Shown here: positions 18,612 to 29,100 of the stretch, piece by piece
How positions within the stretch are numbered: the first letter of the stretch is position 1
Layout of the letters: the number at the start of each line of letters is the position of its first letter
Assembly: GCA_002457145.1 (NCBI GenBank)
Contig: NTJP01000010.1
Span: forward strand, 1-64,000
Direction: 5' to 3'
Length of the DNA: 64,000 nt
Origin: Marine Group II euryarchaeote MED-G38
GTDB lineage: Archaea; Thermoplasmatota; Poseidoniia; Poseidoniales; Thalassarchaeaceae
Translations under genes and position numbers: made by a program
The notes under the pieces: generated by a model
The model's database searches: none
What the model saw: only the letters and a program-made list of their open reading frames with translations
What the model was told of the DNA's origin: nothing

Positions 18612-19235
18612 TCAGTATTGAACTGGCTCAGGATCTATACTTCTCCATAAGTACCAAGTAGCAATAGTTCTCCATGGTTTCCATGTTATGACTACTTTTT
18701 CTATTTCTTTCTTACTCATTCTATCTCCATCATTGTAAATCTTTTCTAATGCTCTTATTGCACCAATGTCTCCCATTGGAAAAACATCTGGTCGCATTAA
18801 TGTAAATATTAATATCATTTCTGCTGTCCATGTACCGATTCCTCTAATTTGAATCAGCTTATTAATAATCATTTCATCGGATAAATTATCCCAATCAATT
18901 TCTCCATAACCATTTATCCATTTTTCTGAGGCTGATTTCATATATTCAACTTTCCTTTCCGATAAGCCACAACTACGCATATTTTCTTTATCCATTTCAA
19001 AGATAATTTCAGGCCTGATTTCTACGGCTTTATTTAGTAATTTTTCCCATACTGTGTCTGCAGCCTTTACTGATATTTGTTGTCCCACGATTGAACGAAT
19101 TAGAGTAAAAAAAATGTCATCCCTGGTAGTGAGGGACGGGAATTCATAATTATCAATAATTTCTCTTATCTTAAAATCTACTTCTCTAAGATCTCTCTTT
19201 CCTTCTTCCCAATATTCTGGAGTTAAATTTTTCAT
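18612..19235 (-). CDS. DNA-3-methyladenine glycosylase (AlkA-like, HhH-GPD)
   Basis: Base-excision repair enzyme that removes alkylated purines. The 207-residue protein carries the HhH-GPD fold: IRSIVGQQISVKAADTVWEK near the N terminus, the helix-hairpin-helix IQIRGIGTWTAEMILIF, and the catalytic aspartate segment VFPMGDIGAIRAL. The conserved tail WKPWRTIATWYLWR is typical of the AlkA/MagIII-like group. It lacks the N-terminal beta domain of Escherichia coli AlkA, as is common for archaeal and short bacterial forms. It lies 4 bases after the rtcB stop, so co-transcription is likely. Confidence 0.9.
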   Translation of the reverse strand: MKNLTPEYWEEGKRDLREVDFKIREIIDNYEFPSLTTRDDIFFTLIRSIVGQQISVKAADTVWEKLLNKAVEIRPEIIFEMDKENMRSCGLSERKVEYMKSASEKWINGYGEIDWDNLSDEMIINKLIQIRGIGTWTAEMILIFTLMRPDVFPMGDIGAIRALEKIYNDGDRMSKKEIEKVVITWKPWRTIATWYLWRSIDPEPVQY

Positions 19236-19239
19236 TTAA

Positions 19240-20712
19240 TCACCCTTTAATTACTGCTAAAGGCCTCAAGCGAGCGACCGGCCTTGCTAACTCCGCTTCT
19301 TGGGTTAATTTAACGACTTCATTTACATCTTTATATGCATCTGGTGCTTCTTCTGAAAGTATATTTGGTGTTTTAGAATGTACGAATATTCCTCTTTCCT
19401 CTAATTCAGTCTTAAGTTTCATTGAGTCAATATTATTTCTTGCTGCTGTTCTCGACATTTTCCTTCCTGCTCCATGGCAAGACGAAGAAAAGGCATCATT
19501 AGAACCTTTTTTTGGACCTGCAAGAATCCAAGATGCAGTTCCCATATCTCCAGGAACAAGAACAGGCTGACCTATCCCTCTAAAACGTTCAGATAATTCA
19601 ATATGATCTCCGCCCAATGCCCTCGTTGCACCCTTTCTATGTACACAACATTTGCAATTCTTTTTGTGAATTTTATGATCTTCAATTTTTGCAATATTAT
19701 GACTAACGTCATATATGACATCTAAATTACTATCTCGGCCCAAAATTTCCCTAAGTACACCTCTTAATTTTTGTGTTAATGCAGATCTATTGGCAAAGGC
19801 ATAATTTCCTGCTGCATTCATGGCATCTAGATATTCCTGTCCTTCTTTGCTATGTATGGGTGCTGCAGCTAACTGCCTATCTTTTACTTCTATATCCCAC
19901 TTAGGAGAACGCCATATATCATTATTTTTTTTATAATTAGATTCTATTGCATTTACATGTTCAGAACATACTTGGTGACCTAAACCCCTAGATCCTGTAT
20001 GTATCATTACTGTTATCTGTCCCTCACTCAATCCATATGCCTTTGCTGCTTCTATGTCTACTATCTTATCAATAACTTGTAATTCTAGAAAATGATTGCC
20101 GGATCCCAAGGTACCTAGTGCCTTTTCTCCTCTCTTTATTGCACGTTCGCTCAAATTTCTTTCTTTACTATCCAATATGCCATTAGATTCTATGCTCATT
20201 AAATCTCTGCTTTCGCCCCATCCTAGTTCAACAGCAGCCCTAGCTCCGCCTGAGAGAATAGACTCGAGTTGTGTCTGATTTAAATTTAGGCCACCTTTTC
20301 TTGTTGCTCCTGCTGGAATATTCCGGGCTAATTCCAATGCAATTTTTTTGATATTGATATCCGATATATCTACATCCAGTGAACATAATCTAACTCCACA
20401 ATTAATATCAAACCCTACTCCTCCTGGGGAAATTGAACCTCCCTGTTCTCCTGCTTCTATATCTGTTGCTACCACTCCTCCAATTGGGAATCCATAGCCA
20501 AAATGCCAGTCTGCCATGGCCCATGCATTTCCGACTATTCCAAACATCGAAGCAGTATTGATAATTTGATTGGGAGATCGATCATCCGTATGATTTTGTA
20601 TATGTTTCTCATTTGCAACCATAAAAGCATCAGTGAGCATTTTTCCATGTTTCTTGATGCGCATTCTTCCTGGGCCAGAAGACTCTAGATATTCTCTCCA
20701 CTCTGCACCCAT
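19240..20712 (-). CDS. rtcB: RNA-splicing ligase RtcB
   Basis: GTP- and metal-dependent 3'-5' RNA ligase that joins tRNA exon halves after intron removal. Family landmarks are visible in order: WAMADWHFGYGFPIGGVVATD, the metal-binding cysteine in GVGFDINCGVRL, GSGNHFLE, MIHTGSRGLGHQVC, the acceptor histidine in SSCHGAGRKMSRTAA, and a C-terminal MYKDV-type segment (DAYKDVNEVV). No intein interrupts it, although RtcB often carries one. The ATG at 20712 (MGAEWREYL) is chosen because the extra upstream residues are unlike the family. Archease, its activator, is encoded about 9 kb away at 29303. Confidence 0.95.
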   Translation of the reverse strand: MGAEWREYLESSGPGRMRIKKHGKMLTDAFMVANEKHIQNHTDDRSPNQIINTASMFGIVGNAWAMADWHFGYGFPIGGVVATDIEAGEQGGSISPGGVGFDINCGVRLCSLDVDISDINIKKIALELARNIPAGATRKGGLNLNQTQLESILSGGARAAVELGWGESRDLMSIESNGILDSKERNLSERAIKRGEKALGTLGSGNHFLELQVIDKIVDIEAAKAYGLSEGQITVMIHTGSRGLGHQVCSEHVNAIESNYKKNNDIWRSPKWDIEVKDRQLAAAPIHSKEGQEYLDAMNAAGNYAFANRSALTQKLRGVLREILGRDSNLDVIYDVSHNIAKIEDHKIHKKNCKCCVHRKGATRALGGDHIELSERFRGIGQPVLVPGDMGTASWILAGPKKGSNDAFSSSCHGAGRKMSRTAARNNIDSMKLKTELEERGIFVHSKTPNILSEEAPDAYKDVNEVVKLTQEAELARPVARLRPLAVIKG

Positions 20713-20801
20713 GGTTATACGCAATATCATGACCATTTCAATTAGTCGGGGCATTATCGAACATTGCCTTCAAGACTAATCATCTAATCGAGGTGTTAAT
20801 A

Positions 20802-23696
20802 GTGGTACGTGGTACATTGGCCTTTGGAGATATTCATATCCCATTTTGGGATGATTCTAATCATTTTCGAAAAGAGTGTGTTGTAACTAAATTGAATTTC
20901 TGGACTAGGGACATTGAAAGAATAACATGTGGAGACTCAACTTCAGATTCCTACACGTTTATTGGAAATCCTATAATTAAAGGGTTTCCTATGAAGGGTA
21001 AAAAGTTGAAAGATAGTATGAGGCAAACATTTCTCGATTATTTTAAGAAACGTAGCCATGAGATTATATCTCCATACCCAGTTGTAGCTCGGTGGCGTGA
21101 CGATATACACCTTACAATAGCAAGTATTGCTGATTTTCAACCTCATGTTACCAGTGGAAAAGTACCTCCGCCTGCCAATCCTTTAGTAATCAGTCAACCA
21201 TGCATTAGATTGACCGATGTCGCAGCAGTTGGGCGTTCAGGCAGACATCTTTCTACTTTTGAGATGATGGCCCATCATGCATTTAACAAACCAAATGAAG
21301 ATAATGTAGTTTACTGGATAGATCAATGTGTTCGTTATTGCGATGAGATGTTAATAGAAACCTTCGGAATTTCTCCTAATGATATTACTTATGTAGAAAA
21401 TCCATGGTCTGGAGGCGGTAATGCCGGTCCAGCGCTTGAGGTAATTGTTGGTGGATTAGAATTAGCAACCCTAGTTTTTATGAATCTTGAAGAGCATGAG
21501 GATGGAGAAATTATCATCAAGGGATTAAAATACAAAGAAATGGATTTACAAATAATAGATACAGGATACGGACTTGAAAGATTTTGTTGGGCAGCGGCTG
21601 GAACTCCAAATATCTATGAAGCAATTTATCCAGAAACAGTTAATTGGTTAAAGAATCTTTCAGGTTATCACGATTTAATTAATTCTTTAGAAATAGATGT
21701 CGATTTAGATTTACTTTTATCAGAAATATCAAGATTATCGGGAATTTTAAATATTGATGTTGGTACTGATGTTAGTTCTTTGTATGATATTCTAATATCA
21801 AAAATTAATGATTCTGGCTATAATATAACACTTGAACATCTAAAGGAAATTACCGAACCTCTTTCATCAATTTATGCAATACCTGATCATATGCATGCCA
21901 TATGCAATATGCTCGGGGATGGACTGGTACCAAGCAATTCCAAAGCTGGATATTTAGTAAGAATGTTATCAAGAAGAGTTTGTAGGATGAAAGATAGTCT
22001 AAATATTTCAGTTAGTTTATCTGATTTAGCTCAGAAACATATCGATTTTTACCTAGATGCGAATTCTTTTATTCAGAATAAGAAAGGAATTATGGAAATT
22101 TTAAACTTTGAAGAAATGAAATACTATGAAATGATTAGAAAAGGAAAATCAGCCGTTAAAACCGCATTAAAAAATATTGATAAAAATTCTTTACAAGTCC
22201 CAGATGAGATATTATATCGACTTTCCGAAGAAAGAGGGTTAACTCCAGAAATGGCTATATCAATATCTAATGAATTGGGTTGGAAAAAACTATCAGTCCG
22301 AGTTGGTTTTGCAGCAGACATGGCTGCTAGAAACGCCCAAATTACAAAAGAAGAATCTAAAGAAAGATTTAAATCAAATTCTATAGAAAAGTATCCAGTA
22401 AAGCCTACTTTACTTGATTATTATGAAGATACTACTTTGACGGATTTTTCAGCAAAAGTATTATTTGTAACTAAATTATCACCCGCTAATTTAAACTCGT
22501 TTACATTCTCAAATGAAGTTAATGGTGTTCCCGGTTATATCATTATACTCAATCGTACTTTATTTTATCCAGAAGGAGGAGGGCAACTTGGTGACCAAGG
22601 AATACTCAGACAATTTAATACTGAGGTCAAAGTTATTGATACAAAAATTTCGGAGGGTGTTGTACTTCACTTTACTGATGCCCCATTAGAAATCGGTAAT
22701 GTAAAAGGCCATATTAATTGGAATAGACGTAAACAAATAATGGACCATCATACAGCAGTTCATGTTGTTGGTGGCGCTACTAGAAATCTATTAGGCCCTC
22801 ATATTTGGCAGGCTGGATCAAATAAAGGTGCTAATTATGCTAGAATAGATGTAACGCATCACTCTAGGCTAGATAGTAAATTAATAAATAAGATTGAAGA
22901 CAAAGCAAATGAAATTATAAACAGTAACTTAAAAATAGAAAAATTGGTTTTATCTAGAGCTAATGCTGATAATAAATTTGGATTTGAAATTTATCAAGGT
23001 GGCCCTCCAAAGCATGATGAGATAAGAATAATTAAAATTGGTGATTTTGATATTCAGGCGTGCGGTGGAACGCATCACGACAGTTTATCTGAAATTGGTG
23101 AAATTAGAATAGTTCGGACCAGTCAAGTACAAGACGGTGTGGAGCGTCTGCAAATCGTGGCAGGAGAGACGGCGCGCGAATATGCACGATTACAAGAACA
23201 AATTTTGAATGAAACATCTAAATTATTAGGTGTCAGCCATCAAGATTTACCTAAAACAGTATCACGTTTTTTTGAAGAATGGAAGATACAGCAAAAAATA
23301 ATAGAAGAACTAGAAGGAGAAATAATACGTTTAAGAACTAGTGGTAATAGTAATGAAGCGATAGAAGTAGATGGAATTAGATATGTAATAATGGAAGTTT
23401 CTGGTAACTCAAAACAAATGATGGCAATGATGGCTGAATTAACTAGAAATACAGCAAAACCCACTCTTGCTGTACTAGGGAGCAGAGAAGGAGGCGGAAA
23501 ATTAATAGTCGCTTTGACTGAAAAATCCTTAGTATCTGAAAAATATAATGCTGTTGAAATTTTAAATAATATTTCTAAGTATATCAATGGAGGAGGAGGC
23601 GGAAAATCTTCATTTGCTCAAGGAGGAGGCTCAAATCCAGATGGAATAGAAAATGCCCTTATCGAGGCTCGAAAAATTATAGGTTTAGATTATTAA
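20802..23696 (+). CDS. alaS: Alanine--tRNA ligase (archaeal type)
   Basis: Charges tRNA-Ala and edits mischarged Ser and Gly. Domains in order: an N-terminal FWTRDIERITCGD segment specific to archaeal AlaRS, the class II catalytic core (ARWRDDIHLTIASIADFQPHVTSG, ENPWSGGGNAGPALEV), the tRNA-binding helical region, then the editing domain (MDHHTAVHVVGGATRNLLG and QACGGTHHDS), ending in a Gly-rich DHHA1 segment (GGGGGKSSFAQGGG). I prefer the GTG at 20802. A GAGGTG Shine-Dalgarno (20790-20795) lies six bases upstream, whereas the track's GTG at 20793 would be inside it. Two of the four expected zinc cysteines at the N terminus are replaced. It is divergent from rtcB. Confidence 0.94.
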   Translation: MVRGTLAFGDIHIPFWDDSNHFRKECVVTKLNFWTRDIERITCGDSTSDSYTFIGNPIIKGFPMKGKKLKDSMRQTFLDYFKKRSHEIISPYPVVARWRDDIHLTIASIADFQPHVTSGKVPPPANPLVISQPCIRLTDVAAVGRSGRHLSTFEMMAHHAFNKPNEDNVVYWIDQCVRYCDEMLIETFGISPNDITYVENPWSGGGNAGPALEVIVGGLELATLVFMNLEEHEDGEIIIKGLKYKEMDLQIIDTGYGLERFCWAAAGTPNIYEAIYPETVNWLKNLSGYHDLINSLEIDVDLDLLLSEISRLSGILNIDVGTDVSSLYDILISKINDSGYNITLEHLKEITEPLSSIYAIPDHMHAICNMLGDGLVPSNSKAGYLVRMLSRRVCRMKDSLNISVSLSDLAQKHIDFYLDANSFIQNKKGIMEILNFEEMKYYEMIRKGKSAVKTALKNIDKNSLQVPDEILYRLSEERGLTPEMAISISNELGWKKLSVRVGFAADMAARNAQITKEESKERFKSNSIEKYPVKPTLLDYYEDTTLTDFSAKVLFVTKLSPANLNSFTFSNEVNGVPGYIIILNRTLFYPEGGGQLGDQGILRQFNTEVKVIDTKISEGVVLHFTDAPLEIGNVKGHINWNRRKQIMDHHTAVHVVGGATRNLLGPHIWQAGSNKGANYARIDVTHHSRLDSKLINKIEDKANEIINSNLKIEKLVLSRANADNKFGFEIYQGGPPKHDEIRIIKIGDFDIQACGGTHHDSLSEIGEIRIVRTSQVQDGVERLQIVAGETAREYARLQEQILNETSKLLGVSHQDLPKTVSRFFEEWKIQQKIIEELEGEIIRLRTSGNSNEAIEVDGIRYVIMEVSGNSKQMMAMMAELTRNTAKPTLAVLGSREGGGKLIVALTEKSLVSEKYNAVEILNNISKYINGGGGGKSSFAQGGGSNPDGIENALIEARKIIGLDY

Positions 23697-23769
23697 TAAA
23701 TTAATAATAAATATCCTATATGAGTTTTTTTTCCGTTGACTTCTTGTTGGGATTGGTACACGCAACAAC

Positions 23770-24969
23770 ATGGTAGACCAAGTTGATGTTGCTCCCAGAG
23801 CATCTAATATTGAATATGCAATACGAGATGTAGTCGTACCTGCAGTTAAATTAGAATCGGAGGGGCATGAAATAATTAGGTTAAATATTGGCGATCCTTT
23901 GGCATATGAAGGATTATCTACTCCTATTCATATGATTGAAGAATTCAAAAAAGCTTTAGATAGGCAAGATAATGGATATGGCCCCTCATATGGCCTTCCA
24001 ATTTTGAGATCGGCAATTGCATTGTCCGAATCAAAGAAAGGTTGGAATTGTTCTTCTGATGATGTTTATGTTACTCATGGAGTCACGGAAGCATTACAAA
24101 TAATATTTGCATCATTCCTTAAAAAAGGAGATATAGTTTTGGCCCCAGGCCCTCATTATCCTCCTTATGTTGCATACCCTCAAATGTATGGTGCTAAAAC
24201 TGTAGAGTATAGACTAAATCCTAATGATGGTTGGAAAATTGATTTAGAAGATATAAAGTCTAAGATGAATAATAAAGTTAAATTATTAGTTTTAATAAAT
24301 CCAAATAATCCAACGGGAAATGTGGCTACAAAAAAAGATATAGACGCATTATTAGAAATTGCCAATAAATGGCCCAAATGTACAATAATAGCCGATGAAA
24401 TTTATGACGCTCTTGATTTTACAGGAAAATTATGCTCTGTTGCCTCTAGATCAGTAAAAACTCCCGTCCTAGTTCTTAACGGTGTTTCTAAAGTATATTT
24501 TGCTCCAGGCTGGAGAGTTGGATATATGGCTCTACATGACCCATTGGGTAATCTTAACTTAGTAAGAGATGGTATGGAGAGATTACTTCGTAGCCGACTT
24601 TGTGCTTCGACTCCTGCTCAATATGGATTCCTAGCAGGATTAAATGGCGATTCAAAATGGCTAGATGAACACAAATCTAAGATTAAAAAAAGATTGGATT
24701 ATTGTTTACAAAGAATTTCTGAAATTGATGGATTAGAATGTGAATCTCCTGGTGCTGCTTTTTATTTATTTGTAAAAATTAAAGATCCTAATCTATCTAA
24801 AAATGATAAGAATTTTGTCCTTGATTTACTTAATGAAAAACATGTTCTAGTTGTTCATGGTTCTGGTTTTTCATCAGAATTCGGCAATGGCCATTTTAGG
24901 ATGGTTTGCTTACCTTCAATAGATATTCTAAAGGAGGCCTTTGATAGAATATCAGAATTTCTTACGTGA
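23770..24969 (+). CDS. PLP-dependent class I/II aminotransferase (alanine/aspartate type)
   Basis: 399 residues of fold-type I aminotransferase. Seen: IIRLNIGDPLAY near the N terminus, substrate-binding DNGYGPSYGLP, YVTHGVTEALQ, the INPNNPTGN motif, cofactor aspartate in IIADEIYDAL, the Schiff-base lysine in LNGVSKVYFAPGWRVGY, and a C-terminal HFRMVCLP arginine. The pattern fits archaeal AlaT/AspC-like enzymes moving amino groups between alanine or aspartate and 2-oxoglutarate. The exact substrate cannot be decided from sequence. Its stop overlaps a GTG of the next frame; the next gene's likely ATG is 5 bases downstream. Confidence 0.88.
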   Translation: MVDQVDVAPRASNIEYAIRDVVVPAVKLESEGHEIIRLNIGDPLAYEGLSTPIHMIEEFKKALDRQDNGYGPSYGLPILRSAIALSESKKGWNCSSDDVYVTHGVTEALQIIFASFLKKGDIVLAPGPHYPPYVAYPQMYGAKTVEYRLNPNDGWKIDLEDIKSKMNNKVKLLVLINPNNPTGNVATKKDIDALLEIANKWPKCTIIADEIYDALDFTGKLCSVASRSVKTPVLVLNGVSKVYFAPGWRVGYMALHDPLGNLNLVRDGMERLLRSRLCASTPAQYGFLAGLNGDSKWLDEHKSKIKKRLDYCLQRISEIDGLECESPGAAFYLFVKIKDPNLSKNDKNFVLDLLNEKHVLVVHGSGFSSEFGNGHFRMVCLPSIDILKEAFDRISEFLT

Positions 24970-24974
24970 TTCAA

Positions 24975-26081
24975 ATGTCTTGGTTTTCGAATATTATTAA
25001 TAAAAACAAAAATAATGGTAATATTTTCGACCCTTCAAGACGCTGGATTCATTTCTCTAATGGACTTATATCGGACCTAGAAGATATCAGCCAATCAATT
25101 TGGATTACAGATTCTAATTGGTTTGAAATGTGGTTTTTAGGAGTTGAAGAAAGACTGGGATTAACATTGGGTAAAAGACTAATCCAAGCTTCATCAGATT
25201 CATTCGAATATTTCTTAATTTTTAATAAAGTACAGATACCAAAAAATAAAGATATAGGTAATTGGACTAAATTACATGAGGATTGGAGGCATAGGAATCT
25301 TGGAAATTTTTCACTATATTCCGTAGACGCTAAAATCACCAAATTATTAATTACTGATTATGCCAATTTATACATAACTATAGGTTATCTTGCTTCAGCT
25401 TTTGAATATATTAATAATGCTAGATATAAATTTCAATGGAATGATTCTGAGTCATCGATAATACTAAGTTTTGAATTAACAAATCAATTTTTTCCTCTCC
25501 CTTCAAAATCTAAGAATTTTAGTCATAATTTTTCGGAAATCAAAAAAATCCATAATTCTGAATTATGGGACATGCTTTCTATACAAGATGATGGAATGTG
25601 GTATATTCATAATTCACGTAAAATGATAGTCACAAGTGATTTATTTTTTAGATTTGAAGGCCAATGTCTACCATTCTTAAAGAAAATAGACTTTTCCGGA
25701 TCAAATAATTATGATTGGGGTATTAAAGATGATATGAAGTCTCTTTGGTGGTCCGCTTCAGCTGATTCAGCCAGAGAATTATTTATTTCATCTGCTTATC
25801 ATATTTTGATAAGAGAAGATTCAGATTGGATAAAAGTAGGTCAAAAACATCTTAGTATGTATGGACTAGGAAAAATAACTCATGCAGAATCATTGGATAA
25901 ATACGGAGAAATAATTTTTCAGTTAGAAACATCATTCCATCTTTCACTTTCATGTGGAATTCTTTTGGCATGCTGGGAGCGAGCATATGGTAAGAAAGGT
26001 AAATTAATTTTAACCTCAGATGAAAATGATTTTTTTGTAAAAATTTCTAACTCTCTTGATGCCGTAAACCCTCAATATTAA
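24975..26081 (+). CDS. Conserved hypothetical protein, possibly with V4R-like domain
   Basis: 369 residues from the ATG at 24975; the track starts at a GTG inside the aminotransferase stop. There is no signal peptide, membrane helix or zinc motif. The C-terminal third (WIKVGQKHLSMYGLGKITHA, then SFHLSLSCGILLACWERAYG) loosely resembles a V4R ligand-binding domain, in which a basic/glycine segment is followed by a small hydrophobic helix and a terminal strand. An earlier stretch (FLGVEERLGLTLGKRLIQ) could be a second, degenerate copy. The call is tentative. Tight coupling to the aminotransferase gene suggests a shared role or only shared transcription. Confidence 0.5.
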   Translation: MSWFSNIINKNKNNGNIFDPSRRWIHFSNGLISDLEDISQSIWITDSNWFEMWFLGVEERLGLTLGKRLIQASSDSFEYFLIFNKVQIPKNKDIGNWTKLHEDWRHRNLGNFSLYSVDAKITKLLITDYANLYITIGYLASAFEYINNARYKFQWNDSESSIILSFELTNQFFPLPSKSKNFSHNFSEIKKIHNSELWDMLSIQDDGMWYIHNSRKMIVTSDLFFRFEGQCLPFLKKIDFSGSNNYDWGIKDDMKSLWWSASADSARELFISSAYHILIREDSDWIKVGQKHLSMYGLGKITHAESLDKYGEIIFQLETSFHLSLSCGILLACWERAYGKKGKLILTSDENDFFVKISNSLDAVNPQY

Positions 26082-26153
26082 TCTTGTACTGTGAAACATT
26101 ATATCCAAACCCAAATTCAATAGAGCGTTCTCAAGTAGGGGGCAGGTGTTTGG

Positions 26154-29100
26154 ATGGCTCTGAATCATAACCAATATGCAGTTGCGGCAATTGCTGCTAC
26201 ACTATGTTTGGCAGGAATTTATACTGTTATCGGCGCTGCAATTTCTAGTACAGATACGGGCGGATTCGATTCTGCTGTGGGAGATATTTTTATCACCGAA
26301 GATGAAAATCCAAAAGAATGTCCAGAAGATGTTGCGACCGTTGGTTGTGACTGGGATGGTGACGGAATACCAGATAGGATGGAACAAACTCTCTATGGTA
26401 CTAATTGGCAGAAAGCTGATACTGATGGAGATGGACTCGAAGATGGTTGGGAAATAGACAATGGATTAGATCCTCTAGATACAGGAGAGCCATGCATATC
26501 TTTCGTAGATATCGATCAAGGAGACTGTAAAGATATACCCATCAATTCTGTAGATACTGAGCAAGAAACTGGTGAGCAAAATGAAACATTCCCTAATCCA
26601 GATAATGGCCCTTTAGGAGATCCAGATAGAGATGGACTCACTAATCTTGAAGAATCAGAACTTGGTACAAATCCTAACTTAAAAGATAGTGACGGAGACG
26701 GACTAAATGACCGATGGGAATCTCAATATACATATGAAATTATCACATCTCAAGGGCCAATTACTCTTTTGGACCCATTAGATGGAAATTGGAATTGTCC
26801 TCTTCTTTCCGCTACTGTTCGTGCTGAAATAGAGTTAGATATCGGCTCTACTCTATGGGATGAAATGGGGAATCAATTCGGACATTCTTGTGATGCAGTA
26901 CTTGATTTAGAGCAACCTGAGCCAGATACCTTAAGGAATTTTGTCGAAGAAAGATATGATACAAACCCACTTGCCGAAGATAGTGATAACGATCTCATAG
27001 ATGATAGATATGAAATTGCCTTTGGATCTATAGTTCTTGACGTTCATTGTGGTGTTCCAGTATTCGGTACTCTATCTATTGATGCACCATACACAGATAA
27101 AATGACAGCACCAGGCGACTTAACTTGGTTTGAACAAGATATGGACTCAGATGGTAGACTTAACGGCCCGGGAGACTGGGATACCGATGGAGATGGTATG
27201 CCAGATGGGTTCGAATATTGTTATAATGATCTATTAAATCCTTCAAACTCTACAGACGCATATGGGGATAATGATGATGATGGACTTAATAATGTAGAAG
27301 AATTTGAGGTTTCATACGTATGGGGTGAATCAAATTTCACTAGCCCACTAGATGCAGATACGGATAACGATGGTATGCCAGATGGTTGGGAATACCTTAG
27401 CGGAATACACCCTGCCGATGGAAGTAATGCTGATGATGATCCTGATTATGATGGTTATGATATAGATGGTGATGGAGGGGTGAGATACTCAGAAATGCTC
27501 GGAGTTAGTACAGTCCAATCAATTTTGGTTGAAAAAGGAGATTATGTAATTGAAAATCAAGCAATCCTTTGGGTTCAGACAGTCCAAGATGGTAATTATG
27601 TCAATATACCTATAAAAACTCAGATAGCTGGGTGGGTATATCATATAAATATTGAAATTAATGAAGAAGTGACCAGTAGACTACAGGATTTAGTTGTAGT
27701 ACTCGAAGAAAATGAGAGATTTACTAATTTTAATGAATATAACGCTAGAGATCGAGATCTAGATGGTATAGTAGATGGAAGATCAACAGATCCTTTGAAT
27801 GAAGATACAGATAGTGATGGATTAATTGATGGCATAGAAGTCATGGGGTGGCTGATTAGAATTGTTGATGACGGAGTTAGGGACGTAATTGTCCGCAGTG
27901 ATCCGGGTTCCTATGATAGTGATAGTGATGGCCTAAGTGATTCCGTAGAATATTATGATACATTTACAAATGCGACAGATAGAGATACTGATGGAGACGG
28001 TTTGGAAGATTATAGAGAATCAATAACTGGGCATTATATCGAAATAAATGGTTCTACTGTTCACTATTTTACTAACGCGTCCGCCTTTGATACTGATAAT
28101 GACGGGCTCGAAGATGGTGAAGAGGTCATAAGTGGGGTAGATACTTATGTTACTCATGCAAATAATGCCGATACTGATGATGATGGACTCAATGATGGTG
28201 GTGAAGTTCTATACATACCGCGACCATGGCAAAGTCCTACTAGTCCGTTGAATAATGATACAGATGGAGATGGGCAACCAGATGGATGGGAAATGCAAAT
28301 TTTCTCCGTACAACAGAATACTAATAGTCACAGCCTCTGGATTTCCACAACTCCCTGGCTTCCTCCAAATTGTGAATCTCTGATAGAATGTGGATTAGGG
28401 CCCGGAGGTTGGGTGTGGTCAAATTTCAACACTGGTTTTTCAACTTCCGGAGATAGAAACGGAGATGGAGTAATGGATCCTAAATATTTCCTCCATGAAA
28501 TGAATCTAACTGACTTTACAATTCCTGAGCAGGGAAGATGGGCACTTAACCCATCAAGTATTTTACAAGATTCTATTTACGATATAGATAATGATACCTT
28601 ACAGAATTCATTAGAAGCTCCCGATAGGTGGAATACAAATCCAGTTGATCATGACAGTGATGGAGATTTATTACCAGATGGTTGGGAAGTAACAAAAACA
28701 GAACAAGCGCTAACCTTGGGACTAGTGGATAATAATTCTCTAAGTGCATTGGGCTCTCGAGGGCCAATGGATCCCAGAATGCCTGATTCAGATCTAGATG
28801 GAATTGATGATGGACAAGAAGATTTTGATGGTGATGGATTAAATATCACGTATCTCAAAAATCGATATTGTCCTGGGTGGGAGGATCCTCAGAATTCTGA
28901 GTGTCATATTGACCCATTTGGAAGTGGTGCAAGATTCTATAATGATCTAGCTAATTTCACTAACTTTGAAGAATATCAAAATGGTACAAATCCAATTTTA
29001 TCTGATTCAGATTTATGTGCTGATGGTTCTAACTGCCCAGATGGCTGGTCTGATGGTTCTGAGGTATATCACCAAGATCAGGATGGAGATGGGATGTGGT

